A DNA stretch of 64,000 nucleotides from Entelurus aequoreus (GCF_033978785.1 NC_084741.1:75498018-75562017); one strand, 5' to 3'; positions 45,082-58,085 are shown, counted from the first letter of the stretch. The notes: generated by a model from the letters alone, not told the origin. Made by a program: numbers and translations.

Positions 45082-46830
45082 GTAGTACTCGTGTCATCGT
45101 CGCCACTCTAACCTAGACCACCAATGGGGGTGTGATAGGAAAGTGCACTATATCACAGTACTACATGTTATTTGTACACATTAATATGTAGGAATGTCCA
45201 AATGTTAGGACACGCCCCCTATGGGCTTTGTTGAAAATGCTTTGGAAGTTTTGGCATCATTAAACAAACGGTGAAGGACTTACGGACATTATTATAATAT
45301 TGTGAGAAAAAAAACTATTTTAAAAGAATTGTGTAGAAATGGGTATGCCATTTTACTTGATTAAAGTAAAAAAATATTTTTTTTAATTGCAAAATTGTGA
45401 GAAAACGTTTTGATAATATAACTTTTAGGAATAATGTGAAATGTTCTTTTATTTTACACGACACAATTTTGTAAATTTTAGAAGATTAAAGTCAAATATA
45501 TTTTGAAAAAAAAGTATTTTTTAAGTTAGTAATATTGTGAGAAAAAACGTCATTGAACAAGAATTTTGTCGGAATATTTGAGAAAAAAAATTAAAGTTTT
45601 ACAAGAAAAAGTATGCCATTTTACAAGATTCCTGTGAAAAAGTTTGTTTTTTGTTTTTTTTTTAGAAATTGCAATATTGTGAGAACATTTTTATTTTACA
45701 AGAGTTGTGTAGAAATATTTAAGAAACTTACAAAAAAAAAAGAATTCAAGAAATAGGTATGCCATTGTTACATTATTAAAGTCTGATATATTGTGGGGAA
45801 AAGTCATATTTTTAAAAAAATTATAATAATTTTGATACAATAACTTTTAGGAATAATCTGAATTTTTGTTTTATTTTACAAGACAAAATGATGTAATTCT
45901 ACAAGATTAAAGTGAAATATATTATGAAAAAAGTATTTTTTTAAGTTAGTAATATTGTACTGTGAATTTTTTTTGGGGGGGATGCCATATTGTAAGAAAA
46001 ATAACTTATTTTACAAGAGTTGTGTAGAAATATTTTAAGAAAGAAATATTTTAGGAAACATTTTCTAATTTGTTTCAATGAATAGGTATGCCATTTTACA
46101 TTATTGAAGTCAAATAAATAAAGTCATATTAAAAAAAAAAAAGTTGCAATATTGTGCTAAAACGTTTTGATACAATAACTTTTAGAAATAATCTGAATTT
46201 TTGTTTTATTTTACAAGACAAAAGTATGTAATTCTACAAGATTAAAGTCAAATATATTATGAAAAAAGTATTTTTTTTAAATTAGTAATATTGTACTGTG
46301 AATTTTTTTTGGGGGGGGGATGCATTATTGTAAGAAAAGACAATTATGTAATTATACAATATTAAAGTCATATATAATAAGAAAAAAGTTAACATTTTAC
46401 AAGAAAAGAATATGCCATTTTACATGATTAATGTCGTATAAATAGTGTGGAAAAAAGTCAAGATTAAAGTCAAATATTATATGAAAAAAATATTTTTTTA
46501 AATTAGTAATATTGTACTGTGATTTTTTTATTTTTTTTTTAGAAAAATGCAATATTGTAAGAAAAATTTTTTATTTTACAAGTGTTGTGTAGAAATATTT
46601 TTAAGAAAGAAATATTTTAGAAAAAAAAAGTAATTTGTTTCAATAAACAGGTATGCCACTTTACATTATTGAAGTCATATTTCGTGGGGAAAAAAGTCAT
46701 ATTAAAAAAAAAGTTGCAATATTGTGAGAAAACTTTTTGATACAATAACTTTTAGGAATAATTTGAATTTTTGTTTTAATTTACAAGACACAATTATGTA
46801 ATTGTACAATATTGGGTTGAGTTTTTTCTC
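45082..46830 (+). other. AT-rich intron of block B2
   Basis: Starts with a GTAGTACTCGTGTCATCGTC stretch shared by all three blocks, then repeats of AATATTGTGAGAAAA and TTTTAGGAATAAT phrases in greater number than in B1. No gene. Confidence 0.55.
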
Positions 46831-47687
46831 GCCCTGATGTGGGATCTGATTTGGATTGAATATAAGGAGGATGATCTACAAGTTTTAGAAGGTGTGTGCT
46901 AAAAAGATGCAGCTTTAGTAAAACACTAAGCATCATGTAGCAGTATTGCTAAGTGCTAAACAAGATATACAAACTGTAATAGAACAATCACTCACTGTAC
47001 CATGTCTGCTCTAAGTGGGATAAAGACTGTTGGGATGTGTATATCTTTCAGCACAAGACTTGCGTTCCCCGTTAATAGATGATTAATTAATCACAATTCT
47101 CACTACTCAGGTAAAAAATACTGGGAGCAAAAAAGTGTTTGTCTCGTCACAGGGCTATAAATTGGATGTAATTTTATTTTATTTTTTTATTTTTTTATTT
47201 TTTTTAATTGGATGTCAAAATTGACCAACTTATGGGTTTATGTCCAGAACCTTCTACTATCCAAGTGAGAGGGATGATGTATATTCTAGAATAAATTTTT
47301 ACCATCTCAGAGGCGATGCAGCAGCTCATCGGCTCTGCCTGTCAGTAGCTGCAGTAGCTGCATTTCATCCATAATTAAGGTGCCGTGTTACTAAAAGTAG
47401 TTCTTCAGGGTTAGCGCTTATAATAACAGTGATGCTAATACTTGGTTAATATTTAGGTCACAAAATGATAAAATAATAACAAATACAAATATATATATTT
47501 ACTCTAAATATGTATATATTTTTGTTTATTATTTTAATATAAAGTCCTCTACAAATATCTATAAATCACCAACATATATATGTGTGTATATACAGTATGT
47601 ATAGGTATATTTATATATATGTAAATATGTATATATATATATACATTTTTGTATGTATATATGTGTGTGTATATATGTATATATATA

Positions 47688-47689
<2 letters not shown>

Positions 47690-47745
<56 letters not shown>

Positions 47746-47804
47746 TACATATATATATACATATATATATGTACATATATATATACATATATATATACAT
47801 ATAT

Positions 47805-47892
<88 letters not shown>
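47690..47892. repeat. (TA)n microsatellite before exon B3
   Basis: TA tracts at 47690-47738 and 47811-47892 with CATATATA interruptions. Confidence 0.95.
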
Positions 47893-47897
<5 letters not shown>

Positions 47898-47992
47898 CAT
47901 TTAAATTAAAATTACTGCAGATTGTTAAGTATGCAAGTTGTCATGTACTAAATATATGTAATTGCTAAATTTCCGTCTTCATATTTTTGCAG

Positions 47993-48046
47993 ATGCCCAG
48001 TCCACGGACAGTGCAGGACGCCCGGACGAAGGCGCAGAAGGCAAAG
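47993..48046 (+). CDS. Linker exon B3 of an ASC-like PYD-CARD gene (phase 1-1)
   Basis: A 54-nt exon with the same acceptor and donor, phase 1-1, encoding about 18 residues: DAQSTDSAGRPDEGAEGK. Relative to B1 and B2 the Ser/Asp-rich second half is missing, an in-frame shortening. Cys of CTDS is Ser here. It is the last linker exon before the CARD exon. Confidence 0.62.
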
Positions 48047-48115
48047 GTAGTACTTGTGTCATCGTCACCACTCTAACCTAGACCACCAATGGGGGTGTGA
48101 TAGGAAAGTGCACTA

Positions 48116-48188
48116 AAGTTAAAAAGTACCAATGATTGTCACACACACACTAGGTGTGGTGAAATTTGTCCTCTGCATTTGACCCATC
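48116..48188 (+). mobile_element. Short fish SINE fragment
   Basis: Insertion of about 73 bp with GATTGTCACACACACACTAG and GACCCATCCC. It splits GTGCACTATATCACAG, which is continuous in blocks B1 and B2. It therefore entered after the block duplication. Confidence 0.8.
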
Positions 48189-49321
48189 CCTATATCACAG
48201 TACTACATGTTATTTGTACACATTAATATGTAGGAATGTCCAAATGTTAGGACACGCCCCCTATGGGCTTTGTTGAAAATGTTTTGGAAGTTTTAGCATC
48301 ATTAAACAAACGGTGAAGGATTTACGGACATTTTTATAATATTGTGAGAAAAAAAACTATTTTAAAAGTATTGTGTAGAAATGGGTATGTCATTTTACTT
48401 GATTAAAGTAAAAAATATATTTTTTTTTTGTTGCAAAATTGTGAGAAAACGTTTTGATAAAATAACTTTTAGGAATAATGTGAAATGTTCTTTTATTTTA
48501 CACGACACAATTTTGTAATTTTTAGAAGATTAAAGTCAAATATATTTTGAAAAAAAAGTATTTTTTAAAGTTAGTAATATTGTGAGAAAAAAAGTTGGCA
48601 TTGTACAATAATTTTGTCGGAATATTTTGAGAAAAAAATTTAATATTTTACAAGAAAAAGTATGCCATTTTACAGGATTCCTGTGAAAAATAATTATTAT
48701 TTTTTTTTTTTTAGAAATTGCAATATTGTGAGAAAATTTTTATTTTACAAGATTTGTGTAGAACTATTTTAAGAAACTTAAAAAAAGAATTCAAGAAATA
48801 GGTATGCCATTGGTACATTATTAAAGTCTGATATATTGTGGGGAAAAGTCATATTTAAAAAAAATTATAATAATTTTGATACAATAACTTTTAGGAATAA
48901 TCAGAATTTTTGTTTTATTTCACAAGACAACATTATGTAATTCTACAAGATTAAAGTCAAATATATTATAAAAAAGGTATTTTTTTAAGTTAGTAATATT
49001 GTACTGTGAATTTCTTTTTTTGGGGGGGGGGAATAAATTATTGTAAGAAAAAAAACGTATTTTACAAGCGTTGTGTAGAAATATTTTAAGAAAGAAATAT
49101 TTTAGGAAACATTTTCTAATTTGTTTCAATAAATAGGTATGCCATTTTACATTATTGAAGTCAAATAAATAAAGTCATATTAAAAAAAAAAAGTTGCAAT
49201 ATTGTGAGAAAACGTTTTGATACAATAACTTTTAGGAATAATCTGAATTTTTGTTTTATTTTACAAGCTACAATTATGTAATTGTACAATATTAAAGTCA
49301 TATATAATAAGAAAAAAAGTT
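48189..49321 (+). other. AT-rich intron of block B3
   Basis: Same internal phrase repeats as the other two blocks. No gene. Confidence 0.5.
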
Positions 49322-49807
49322 AAAATGGACAAAGTTTTTCGGTAAGTATAATCCCAGCTCCCATTCGAAAGTTATCTTGCCGTCTGAGATGTGTTGTATC
49401 CGAAATAGCTGCAATCGCGCATTTTCTTCTATTAAGGTATTCATGTGTGTTTTCCACAAGCGTCTGTTCATGTAGAAGAATGAGAAACACGGGCATGTCT
49501 AGATGACTCACCTCCATCTTTCCAGTGGTTAGCTCCGGTTGTTATAAAGCTAGCTGTGGCGCGTTCTTTCTGACGTCGCTTCCTGTGTGGGGCGCGGTCT
49601 TTCTGACTTCACATCCTCTCCGAACTCAGTTTGTAAACGATCAATGAGTCCATACAAAGCTAAGAGCCGGAGATTCAAGAAATACACAGCGCACTTATTA
49701 CCCTTGTAAAAAATTATCCAAGAAGGGGAATTTTAAACGATGGTTTAGTGTGGCTTAGGCTAAATAATTATTTGTTTAAGGGGTTATCCAGCTTAATGTA
49801 GACCGGG
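49322..49807 (-). mobile_element. Possible Harbinger-type DNA element fragment
   Basis: Absent from the corresponding parts of blocks B1 and B2. The right edge (GGGGTTATCCAGCTTAATGT then AGACCGGGCC) looks like the end of a PIF/Harbinger-type fish element. On the minus strand a 65-codon frame (49320-49517, LLHEQTLVENTHEYLNRRK) may be a piece of its protein. The classification is from memory. Confidence 0.35.
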
Positions 49808-50066
49808 CCTAAAACCCTGGGAGTTGTAGTCTTAATGAAAATAGATGTTTTTGGTGAAAATGTCAAAGAAAACTTCAATTATAACATGACCGTTTATTTT
49901 GTTATTTCCTGCTTAAAGTAATCAACAAATAAGAAACTTTCCATCAGATTTAAATCCACAACTTTCAGGTTTTTTTTTTAAAATAAATTTGTTGTACACC
50001 TGGACTTATTGGACATGTAAAGAAGGTGCTAACTTGTCTTATTTTGTCTCATTTCTTCTTCTTCAG

Positions 50067-50329
50067 AACTGCACTTTGTGGATAAACACAAGAAGGAGCT
50101 TATCAAGAGAGTGACCAACGTTGATTCCATTCTGGATCAACTCCAGGAAAAGGAAGTCATCAAGACTGAAGTCTACACAGTGATCCTGAGGGCGACCGTC
50201 AGCCAACAAAAGATGAGGGAAATCTACTTGCAGGCTCTCCAGTCCGGCAACAAGGCCAAGGACGTCTTCTTGGAAATCCTGGAGGAGGAGGAGCCTTTGC
50301 TGGTGGAAGACCTCAGGCAGAACAAGTAG
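50067..50329 (+). CDS. CARD exon (C-terminal), ASC/PYCARD-like
   Basis: Terminal exon of 263 nt, acceptor cttcag, phase-1 start, TAG at 50327-50329. It encodes 87 residues: ELHFVDKHKKELIKRV, then TNVDSILDQL, a loop with VYTVILRATVSQQKMR, and a final helix ending EEPLLVEDLRQNK. The leading His-Phe-x-Asp-x-His, Leu-Ile-x-Arg-Val-Thr-Asn-Val and terminal Leu-Val-Glu-Asp-Leu are typical of the ASC CARD, which recruits caspase-1-type proteases in inflammasome specks. Length and ending at the domain match ASC (a CARD-terminal protein). NLRP1-like or caspase CARDs are alternatives. The phase agrees with all linker exons. No damage is visible, so this part is under apparent constraint. I withhold the symbol pycard because the N-terminal exon is not seen intact. 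Confidence 0.85.
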
Positions 50330-51616
50330 CGCCAGCTACCAGTTCCTGTGGTATTGCTAAGCAACGTCTTATCTGCTCTCTCTTTTAGAACCGATCTGTC
50401 TCTCCTCTGATCATTTTATACAGCGACTAACTACAGTAGTACTTCAACTCGCGAGCTCAAATGTTTCTACCATCCAGATTCCAAACAACGGAATCTTAAA
50501 TCAGCGTCGCCCAGTGAAATTAACTTAAACCAAATTCATCTGTGTTTGTTCCTCGCGAAATTCCAACATCTAACACGCCTTTTAAAAAAGAAAACCAACT
50601 TTTGGATAATAATCATTGTATGAGAACCAAAACAATAGTAGTTTTGTGAATGTAAAATTGTACATTATCACTTGGGCTTCACTTGACTGATGTGGACTTT
50701 GGACTGCTGTGGACTTTGGACTGCTTCTCCACAGTGTAACAATGGACAATTGGTATTGTTCGTGTTGCACACCTACGTATTTAGGTGACGGATCGCAGAG
50801 GTCAAAGGCAACAAGAAGTGATATGTATGTCTACCTGGGGCCCGGCGAGCAAGGCACGAACGTTCCCACTTCCGGTGGTCAGGGGGCAGGATTGTGTCGA
50901 TCTCTAGACAGTACCTACTTCAAAAAGTGGAGGCTCGTAACTCAAAAGAGCTGAGAGAGCTTGTATATTAGAATATTGGTAAGTTGAAGTACTACTGTAC
51001 TACTAATGCTAGATAGAAACGGGTATTTATCGCTCTTTTTAGAACTTCCACTTTCGTGTTTTATGCGCCACTTACTTTAACACGGAGTCTTAAAGTGTTT
51101 TAATCTTGCCTGTCAACCTTACCGTTTTTGCTGGGAAATCCTGTTTGTGTCCTTCATTCCGTTCCCGTTTCCTTACTTCAGGGATGCCAACTGCTGCATG
51201 GGTCAGCTGGAGAGGGTCAGAGCCATGTATAGCGAGAGTAAGGTCAACTGGGTTTCCAAGTTGGTAGCAAACATGGCGCTCTGTAGTCACGTGAGGGGCT
51301 TTTGACCAATCATTCAGGAGATCCTCTGGCCATACTAACACGTTCACAGGTTGCTATGCTACCTTCTTTGAAACCGCGTTGGCCATACTCTCTGGAGTGG
51401 ATAGTGCAGTGGTTAGCAACACTTTCTTGTAACACAATGGATCTGACTGAAAGTCTGCCACGTGTTTTTTAATTGATTTAACAGCTTTTTTGTGATGAAA
51501 ATGAAAATCCCTTATTTTTATCCATTTTCCAGAGAAATTTCCCATGTTTTGAAATGCAAATGTTGTCAGGGATGGCTTTAACTTGCATTGCTTTGCTTAA
51601 TAATTACAATGATATT
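50330..51616 (+). other. 3' flank of the CARD exon
   Basis: Probably the 3' untranslated region and beyond. I see no AATAAA within the first kilobase. At 51180 an acceptor-like run (TTTCCTTACTTCAG) is followed by about 120 open bases (GATGCCAACTGCTGC and on), unassigned. No other gene is visible. Confidence 0.45.
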
Positions 51617-52130
51617 TCTTAACGCAGGGGTGTCCAAACTACGGCCCGACGTCTTCAAATTGGCTCGTGAGACGGAAGCTTGCCCGCAGGGAGAATGCAT
51701 TCATTTTAAAAGTCTAAAATTTTAAAATGAATGTCAATGACCTTTAATTATGCACTGAATCCGCAGCATTTATTTATATGACCCAATGACTCATGTTGGA
51801 AAAAAAAATCCAACCAACACAAAATGTCAACAGACATTGTCACTGAACTTTGTGGATAAAATAAAGTGCATTCACCATAAAAAATTTCCAAATTACATCC
51901 ATTACACACTTATCCATGTTTGCCGCATTTTAGCTGCTTGATATTTCTGATTGCAAAACTTTAAGGAGTTCGTCACAGATGTAAACAAGGTAGGAGTCGA
52001 ACTTTCCCATACTTTAAATATCCAATTAAATTAATTAAATATCCATTATATTATTATAATATATGCACATATAAATGTATAGGGTATATATATATACAAT
52101 ATATATATATCAATCAATTTTCAATCAATT

Positions 52131-52353
52131 ATATTTTATATAGCGCTTTTCTCTAGTGACTCAAAGCGCTTTACATAGTGAAACCCAATATCTAAGTTAC
52201 ATTTAAACCAGTGTGGGTGGCACTGAGAGCAGGTGGGTAAAGTGTCTTGCCCAAGGACACAACGGCAGTGACTAGGATGGCGGAAGCGGGGATCGAACCT
52301 GCAACTCTCAAGTTGCTGGCACGGCCGCTCTACCAACCGAGCTATACCGCCCC
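52131..52353 (-). mobile_element. tRNA-derived SINE, second subfamily
   Basis: On the minus strand the A box TAGCTCGGTTGG and B box GGTTCGATCCC are perfect, followed by GTGTCCTTGGGCAAGACACT and a tail with AAAGCGCTTTGAG. The body differs from the other copies (CACACTGGTTTAAATG). Confidence 0.85.
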
Positions 52354-52392
52354 ATATTATATATATATAATATATATAATATAAATGATAAT

Positions 52393-52676
52393 GATAAATG
52401 GGTTGTACTTGTATAGCGCTTTTCTACCTTCAAGGTACTCAAAGCGCTTTGACAGTATTTCCACATTTACCCATTCACACACACATTCACACACTGATGG
52501 CGGGAGCTGCCATGCAAGGCGCTAACCAGCAGCCATCAGAGGCAAAGGGTGAAGTGTCTTGCCCAAGGACACAACGGACGTGACTAGGAAGGTAGAAGGT
52601 GGGAATTGAACCCCAGTAACCAGCAACACTCCGATTGCTGGCCCAGCCACTCTACCAACTTCGCCACGCCGTCCCT
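52393..52676 (-). mobile_element. tRNA-derived SINE
   Basis: Minus-strand copy of the family at 14165, with GGCGTGGCGAAGTTGG and the same tail. Confidence 0.85.
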
Positions 52677-52682
52677 ATAATA

Positions 52683-52727
<45 letters not shown>

Positions 52728-52749
52728 GAGAGAGAGAGAGAAAGCCTAT

Positions 52750-52823
<74 letters not shown>

Positions 52824-52942
52824 TATTTAGAGAGCGCCTATACACACACACATATACAGTATATATATATATATATATATATAATTTGTTTCCGCACAAT
52901 GCAACCCCCACGTCAAAAAGTTTGGACACCCCTGTGTTAACG

Positions 52943-53561
52943 CATTTACACCTTACTTAATTCTCTGCCAGATGCAACAAATCATTTTTGTACGTATGAA
53001 AAATCTTACTTTTATAGGTCCTAGTTTATAGTATACCATAAATTGATTAACGTGGACCCCGACTTAAACAAGTTGAAAAACTTATTCGAGTGTTACCATT
53101 TAGTGGTCAATTGTACGGAATATGTACTGTACTGTGCAGTCTACTAATAAAAGTTTCAATCAATCAATCCTAATGTGGGAGTTGTGTACAACTATCAGGT
53201 ATTACTGGTTGCATGTGAATCTGTACATTAAATTGATTCTTTGTGATCTTAAAGGGGTCCTACCGTGAAAAAACAATTTTCCTTACCTATCGGTACTCGC
53301 TGCTGCTGTGCATTTGGGATCTGTGTAAGTCCCGGAGATTTGAAATCAAAGCGTGGGGTCATTGCGGAGATATTTACAAAAACAATCTTTCCTTCCTGCT
53401 TCCTCCAAACGGTCCGTTTAGAATATGCACAATTATTGATGTCACCAACTGGGAAGATCGTCAGCGGATTATCTGTATATGGTGTAAACCTACCCAGACT
53501 GCCTTGCGCGTGTACGCCATTTTTAGTTTATGCGCGCGCATCTGTAGTTTAGACCAGTGTT
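52943..53561 (+). mobile_element. Spacer and TTAAAGGGGTCC-type repeat
   Basis: From about 53253 (AAAGGGGTCCTACCGTGAAAA) to about 53545 lies a dispersed repeat whose TTAAAGG start suggests another TTAA-target family. Its open frames (53243-53647 and 53265-53552) are not conserved protein sequence as far as I can tell. Before it there is unassigned spacer. Confidence 0.4.
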
Positions 53562-54044
53562 TTTCAACCTTTTTTGAGCCAAGGCACCTTTTTTTTAAAT
53601 TTCAAAACATCCCACTAGAGAAAATGTTAACAAATGACACTCAGTAGCGTATATTGACCATATATGACGCAATTCTTCGATATGAATTGAAACCATAACC
53701 ACTAATGCACCTCTAATTCTCAAAGTAGGCCTACACAGCTCGTGTAAAACTGGAGCCTCCGTGTTTTACACGAGGACCACTTTATTTCTTTTTCTTTTCA
53801 AAACCGCCGCTCCACTACAACGTGTCACCACTTCCGCTCTTAGCTCCTTCAAAATAAGAGCTCAAGGTATATATTGTATAACAGCTTATAACAGGAACTT
53901 AACATCACAAAGAGGCAAGCCCATAAAAATAGGTTACACAATTATTATCAGGGGCGAATTCAGACTATATTGAGGTGGAGAGTACAGAGGGGAACAATCA
54001 GTAATTCAAAAAACAAAGGAAAGGGCCTTCTTCTATATGTAGAC
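53562..54044. other. hAT-type left end and spacer
   Basis: CAGTGTTTTTCAACCTTTTT at about 53562 is a usual hAT short-element start; the matching right end is not found. The rest is unassigned. Confidence 0.4.
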
Positions 54045-54640
54045 CAAAGGTGTCAAACTAATTTTTAGATTGTGGGCCACATGGAGAAAAATCTACTCCC
54101 AAGTGGGCCGGACTGGTAAAATCACGGCACGATAACTTAAAAATAAAGACAACTTCAGATTGTTTTCTTTGTTTAAAAATAGAACAAGCACATGCTGAAA
54201 ATGTACAAATCATAATGTTGTTGGGGTTTTGTTACACTTACATGTTGCGGTTAATAGCATTCTATATTTATTTGTCGTTATTTATGCTTTCTGAATAAAT
54301 TATGTGATAATGTTCATCAGTCAACTCATTGGTGTTAATTTTCAATCTATCATGATAAAAAAAATTATATCAAAATCAAATTACAGGATGTTATTTATGT
54401 ACTTTGTTCATTTTCCTCGATTGGTGCACTAACATCATGTGTTTTTTGTTGTTGTTTTTTTACATATGTAGCATAATCTACAAAGATACAAAGAATTGCT
54501 ATTGCGACATCTAGTGGAAACATTTAGAACAGCGGTTTCTTTCATTAAAAAATTTCAGCTCAGTTTTATACTTCGCAAACTCATCCCGCGGGCCGGACAC
54601 AACCTGCTCAGGCCCGCGGGCTGTACGTTTGACACCCTTG
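54045..54640. mobile_element. hAT short element (596 bp)
   Basis: Ends CAAAGGTGTCAAACT and the complement-like GTTTGACACCCTTG, target duplication ATGTAGAC / ATGTCGAC (54037-54044, 54641-54648; one mismatch). No coding capacity. Confidence 0.85.
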
Positions 54641-54841
54641 ATGTCGACAAATAGGTGCTAATGATTATTTTTTAATGAATCATACAGAAAACAATTATGT
54701 ATTTATCACACGCATAAAATGCCAAATTCATGTGATATACAAACGTTTGTAGTTAAACATGTTCAAATTGCATGAAACTCTCATGCACAGTTCCGATATA
54801 ACTAATGAAACGAATTAACAGAGCTGCCTCTCCTGTTAGAG

Positions 54842-55721
54842 CAGGGGTGTCAAAGTCAAGGCCCGTGGGCCAGATCTGGCCCGCAAATGAATTATCTATG
54901 GCCCCCGGGATGATATTTGATTAGTATTAGTACGGGCCCGCAGGCCACAGCCGCCTGCTGCTGTTTTGCACGCACCAATACTCCATCAGTGTTTACGCTA
55001 GGAATTTTCAAAATGGGGTCCCGGGGACCCCATCGAGTCTTAAAAATAGGGTCCCAGAGTAAATTGTTTGTGTCCCACTTTTTTGTAACCGTTTTGAAAA
55101 CAAATCAGAAATGTATGCATTATCCTGTTATATCTCACATTCTATATTGTGTTTTGGAAATAGATTGTCATAAATGTATTTAACTTGAATTAACATTAAA
55201 AAAATAATAATGCAAAAGAAATCACACTTTTATGCATATGTAAATGTATTCAGTTATAAACCGTCATTCACTTTCTTTTTTCCTTCATGGATCCAAAGAC
55301 ATGCACCTGGGGATAGGTTGATTGGCAACACTAAATTGGCCCTAGTGTGTGAATGTGAGTGTGAATGTTTATCTGTGTTCGCCCTGCGATGAGGTGGCGA
55401 CTTGTCCAGGGTGTACCCCGCCTTCCGCCCGAATGCAGCTGAGATAGGCTCCAGCGACCCCAAAAGGGACAAGCGGTAGAAAATGGATGGATGGATGGAT
55501 GGATCTAAACTTTACCGCTGCCTGTATTTTTTTCTATATTTTTATTGTAATATTTTCAGAATGTGTTTGTTCTATTTTTGGCAATAAGTAAGACAAAGAA
55601 AACAATCTGAAGTTGTCTTTATTTTTTTTAGTTTGAATGCCTTAATTTTAATAGTCCGGCCCGCGTGTGCACATATTTTCCTCCATGCGGCCCCTGAACT
55701 CAAATGAGTTTGACACCCCTG
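54842..55721. mobile_element. hAT short element with nested LINE-tail repeat
   Basis: Ends CAGGGGTGTCAAAGTC and GAGTTTGACACCCCTG, perfect 8-bp duplication TGTTAGAG (54834-54841, 55722-55729). Confidence 0.92.
55290..55503 (+). mobile_element. LINE-tail-type repeat with (TGGA)n end
   Basis: Plus-strand copy of the family at 33180: CAAAGACATGCACCTGGGGA, then GGGACAAGCGGTAGAAAATG and ATGGATGGATGG. It is nested in the hAT element. Confidence 0.8.
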
Positions 55722-56771
55722 TGTTAGAGAAATGTCTATAAAGTGAAATAGTGTCAAAAATACTCTGTGAATATGTATTGTCCTGATTCAGTATTTGAGC
55801 TTAACAGTGTAGAACGTCAATACAGAGTTTGAACCTAGAAGACCATTTTTTTTTCTGCAGAGAAAATGTATTAAAAAACATTGCAGATATTCTTTCTCAA
55901 GTGTAAATATTTCTGTGTAATTCAAAGCATTACAGAAAGTGAGTTTTAAAGGGGAACCGCACTTTATTGGAGTTTTGCCTATCGTTCACAATCCTTTTGG
56001 GAGACAAGAAGACAAAAGGTTGGGTTTTTTTGCATTCTACAGGCATGTCATTTTTCCGTCTATAGTCGGAAATCCGTCTTTTTTATCTCTGTAAAAAAAA
56101 ATTTTTTTTAATTCCGACCTACAATGTGTGTTAAAATCTTGATCCGTCTCTTTGCCATACCTGCCAACAACTACGGTTTTCCGGTAATGAGTACGGTTTT
56201 TGATAATCCAGTTCAGTTCAGTGGTGAAAACTACAGTTTTCCATTAAAAACGATTAACTTAAAAATCTAAGCTACGTAGCAAAGCAACTCCACGGGCAGG
56301 GGACAAAATATAAAGGAAACATCAATGATGATTGGTTGGTTTACGTATAAGAAAATCCACGATTGGTTGGTTTGTTTACTATGATGATTCACGATTGGTT
56401 AAGATTAGGGAAAAACATTATGGACAGGCCAATCAGAGGCAAGGTAGGGCAGGTCTTCGAACCAGGAAGGGAAATCACAACAGACACGCACATCCCAAAT
56501 GACAGTGAGAGAGTCGGAAAAGAGAAGAGGGAATATTCAAGCGGGCAATTTATATATTAAAACAACTAGTGGAAGATGGCAGAGGGATTCTCTTCCTTAG
56601 ATTTTTCTTTTAGCGATGTAGACGACGTCCAGGAAACCCACAATGCGTCAACTTGGCCACATTTAGACAGATGTATTCGTCTGGATAAAACAATGCCCAA
56701 ATCATTCATTTTAGTTGTTTACCATTCAAGCACAAATCAAAATCTCGACGTGGAAGACGTGGAATACACAT
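55722..56771 (+). other. Spacer with two dispersed-repeat starts
   Basis: At about 55946 a TTTTAAAGGGGAACCGCACT repeat begins and fades by about 56140. At about 56160 another (CATACCTGCCAACAACTACG) begins. A 79-codon frame at 56576-56815 starting MAEGFSSLDFSFSDVDD runs into the next TTAA element. I do not recognise it; it may be a transposon-derived protein start. Confidence 0.4.
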
Positions 56772-56775
56772 TTAA

Positions 56776-58085
56776 AGGCCTACTGAAACCCTCTACTACC
56801 GACCACGCAGTCTGATAGTTTATATATCAATGATGAAATCTTAACATTGCAACACATGCCAATACGGCCGGGTTAACTTATAAAGTGCAATTTTAAATTT
56901 CCCGCGAAACTTCCGGTTGAAAACGTCTATGTATGATGACGTATGCACGTGACGTCAATCGTTTAAACGGACGTATTCGGACACCGTTGTATCACAATAC
57001 AAAAAGCTCTGTTTTCATCGCAAAATTCCACAGTATTCTGGACAGCTGTGTTGGTGAATCTTTTGCAATTTGTTTAATGAACAATGAAGACTGCAAAGAA
57101 GAAAGCTGTAGGTGGGATCGGTGTATTAGCGGCTGGCTGCAGCAACACAACCAGGAGGACTTTGACTTGGATAGCAGACGCGCTATCCGACGCTAGCCGC
57201 CGACCGCATCGATGATCGGGTGAAGTCCTTCGTCGCTCCGTCGATCGCTGGAACGCAGGTGAGCACAGGTGTTGATGAGCAGATGAGGGCTGGCTGGCGT
57301 AGGTAGATAGCTAATGTTTTTAGCATAGCTCTGTGAGGTCCCGTAGCTAAGTTAGCTTCAATGGCGTCGTTAGCAACAGCATTGTTAAGCTTCGCCAAGC
57401 TGGAAAGCATTAACCGTGTACTTACAGGTCCATGGTTTAATAGTATTGTTGATTTTCTGTCTATCCTTCCAGTCAGGGGTTTATTTATTTTGTTTCTATC
57501 TGCAGTTAAGCCCGATGCTATCACGCTAGCTCAGTAGCTAAAGTGCTTCGCCGATGTATTGTCGTGGAGATAAAAGTCACTGTGAATGTCCATTTTGCGT
57601 TCTTGACTCTCATTTTCAAGAGGATATAGTATCCGAGGTGGATTAAAATACAAATCCGTGATCCACAATAGAAAAAGGAGAATGTGGAATCCAATGAGCC
57701 CTTGTACCTAAGTTACGGTCAGAGCGAAAACAGATACATCCTGCACTGCACTCTAGTCCTTCACTCTCACGTACCTCATCCACGAATCTTTCATCCTCGC
57801 TCAAATTAATGGGGTAATCGTCGCTATCTCGGTCCGAATCGCTCTCGCCGCTGGTGTAAACAATGGGGAAATGTGAAGAGACTTTCAACCTGTGACGTCA
57901 CGCTACTTCCGGTACAGGCAAGGCTTTTTTTATCAGCGACCAAAAGTTGCGAACTTTATCGTCTATGTTCTTTACTAAATCCTTTCTGCAAAAATATGGC
58001 AATATCGCGAAATGATCAAGGATGACACATAGAATGGATCTGCTATCCCCGTTTGAATAAAAAAAAAATTCATTTCAGTAGGCCT
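56776..58085 (+). mobile_element. TTAA-family short DNA element, copy e (complete)
   Basis: AGGCCTACTGAAA and TTTCAGTAGGCCT ends, TTAA at 56772-56775 and 58086-58089. It is closest to copy c. It cuts the open frame that begins at 56576. Confidence 0.9.

Larger units (their letters stand above)
46847..50000 (+). repeat. Intron-exon duplication block B3
   Basis: Third block, containing exon B3 and the pre-CARD intron. It carries two private insertions, a SINE scrap (48116-48188) and a possible DNA element (49322-49807). Confidence 0.8.
51625..52934. mobile_element. Charlie-type hAT short element with nested SINEs
   Basis: Ends CAGGGGTGTCCAAACT and AAAAAGTTTGGACACCCCTG. Near-perfect target duplication TCTTAACG / TGTTAACG (51617-51624, 52935-52942; one mismatch). 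Most of its length is two SINEs and TA tracts. Confidence 0.85.

Noticed and set aside
50067..50329. Caspase or NLRP1 CARD as first choice
   Set aside because: The protein ends at the CARD and begins with the His-Phe-x-Asp pattern seen in ASC, and PYD-like exons lie upstream; the alternatives are not excluded.
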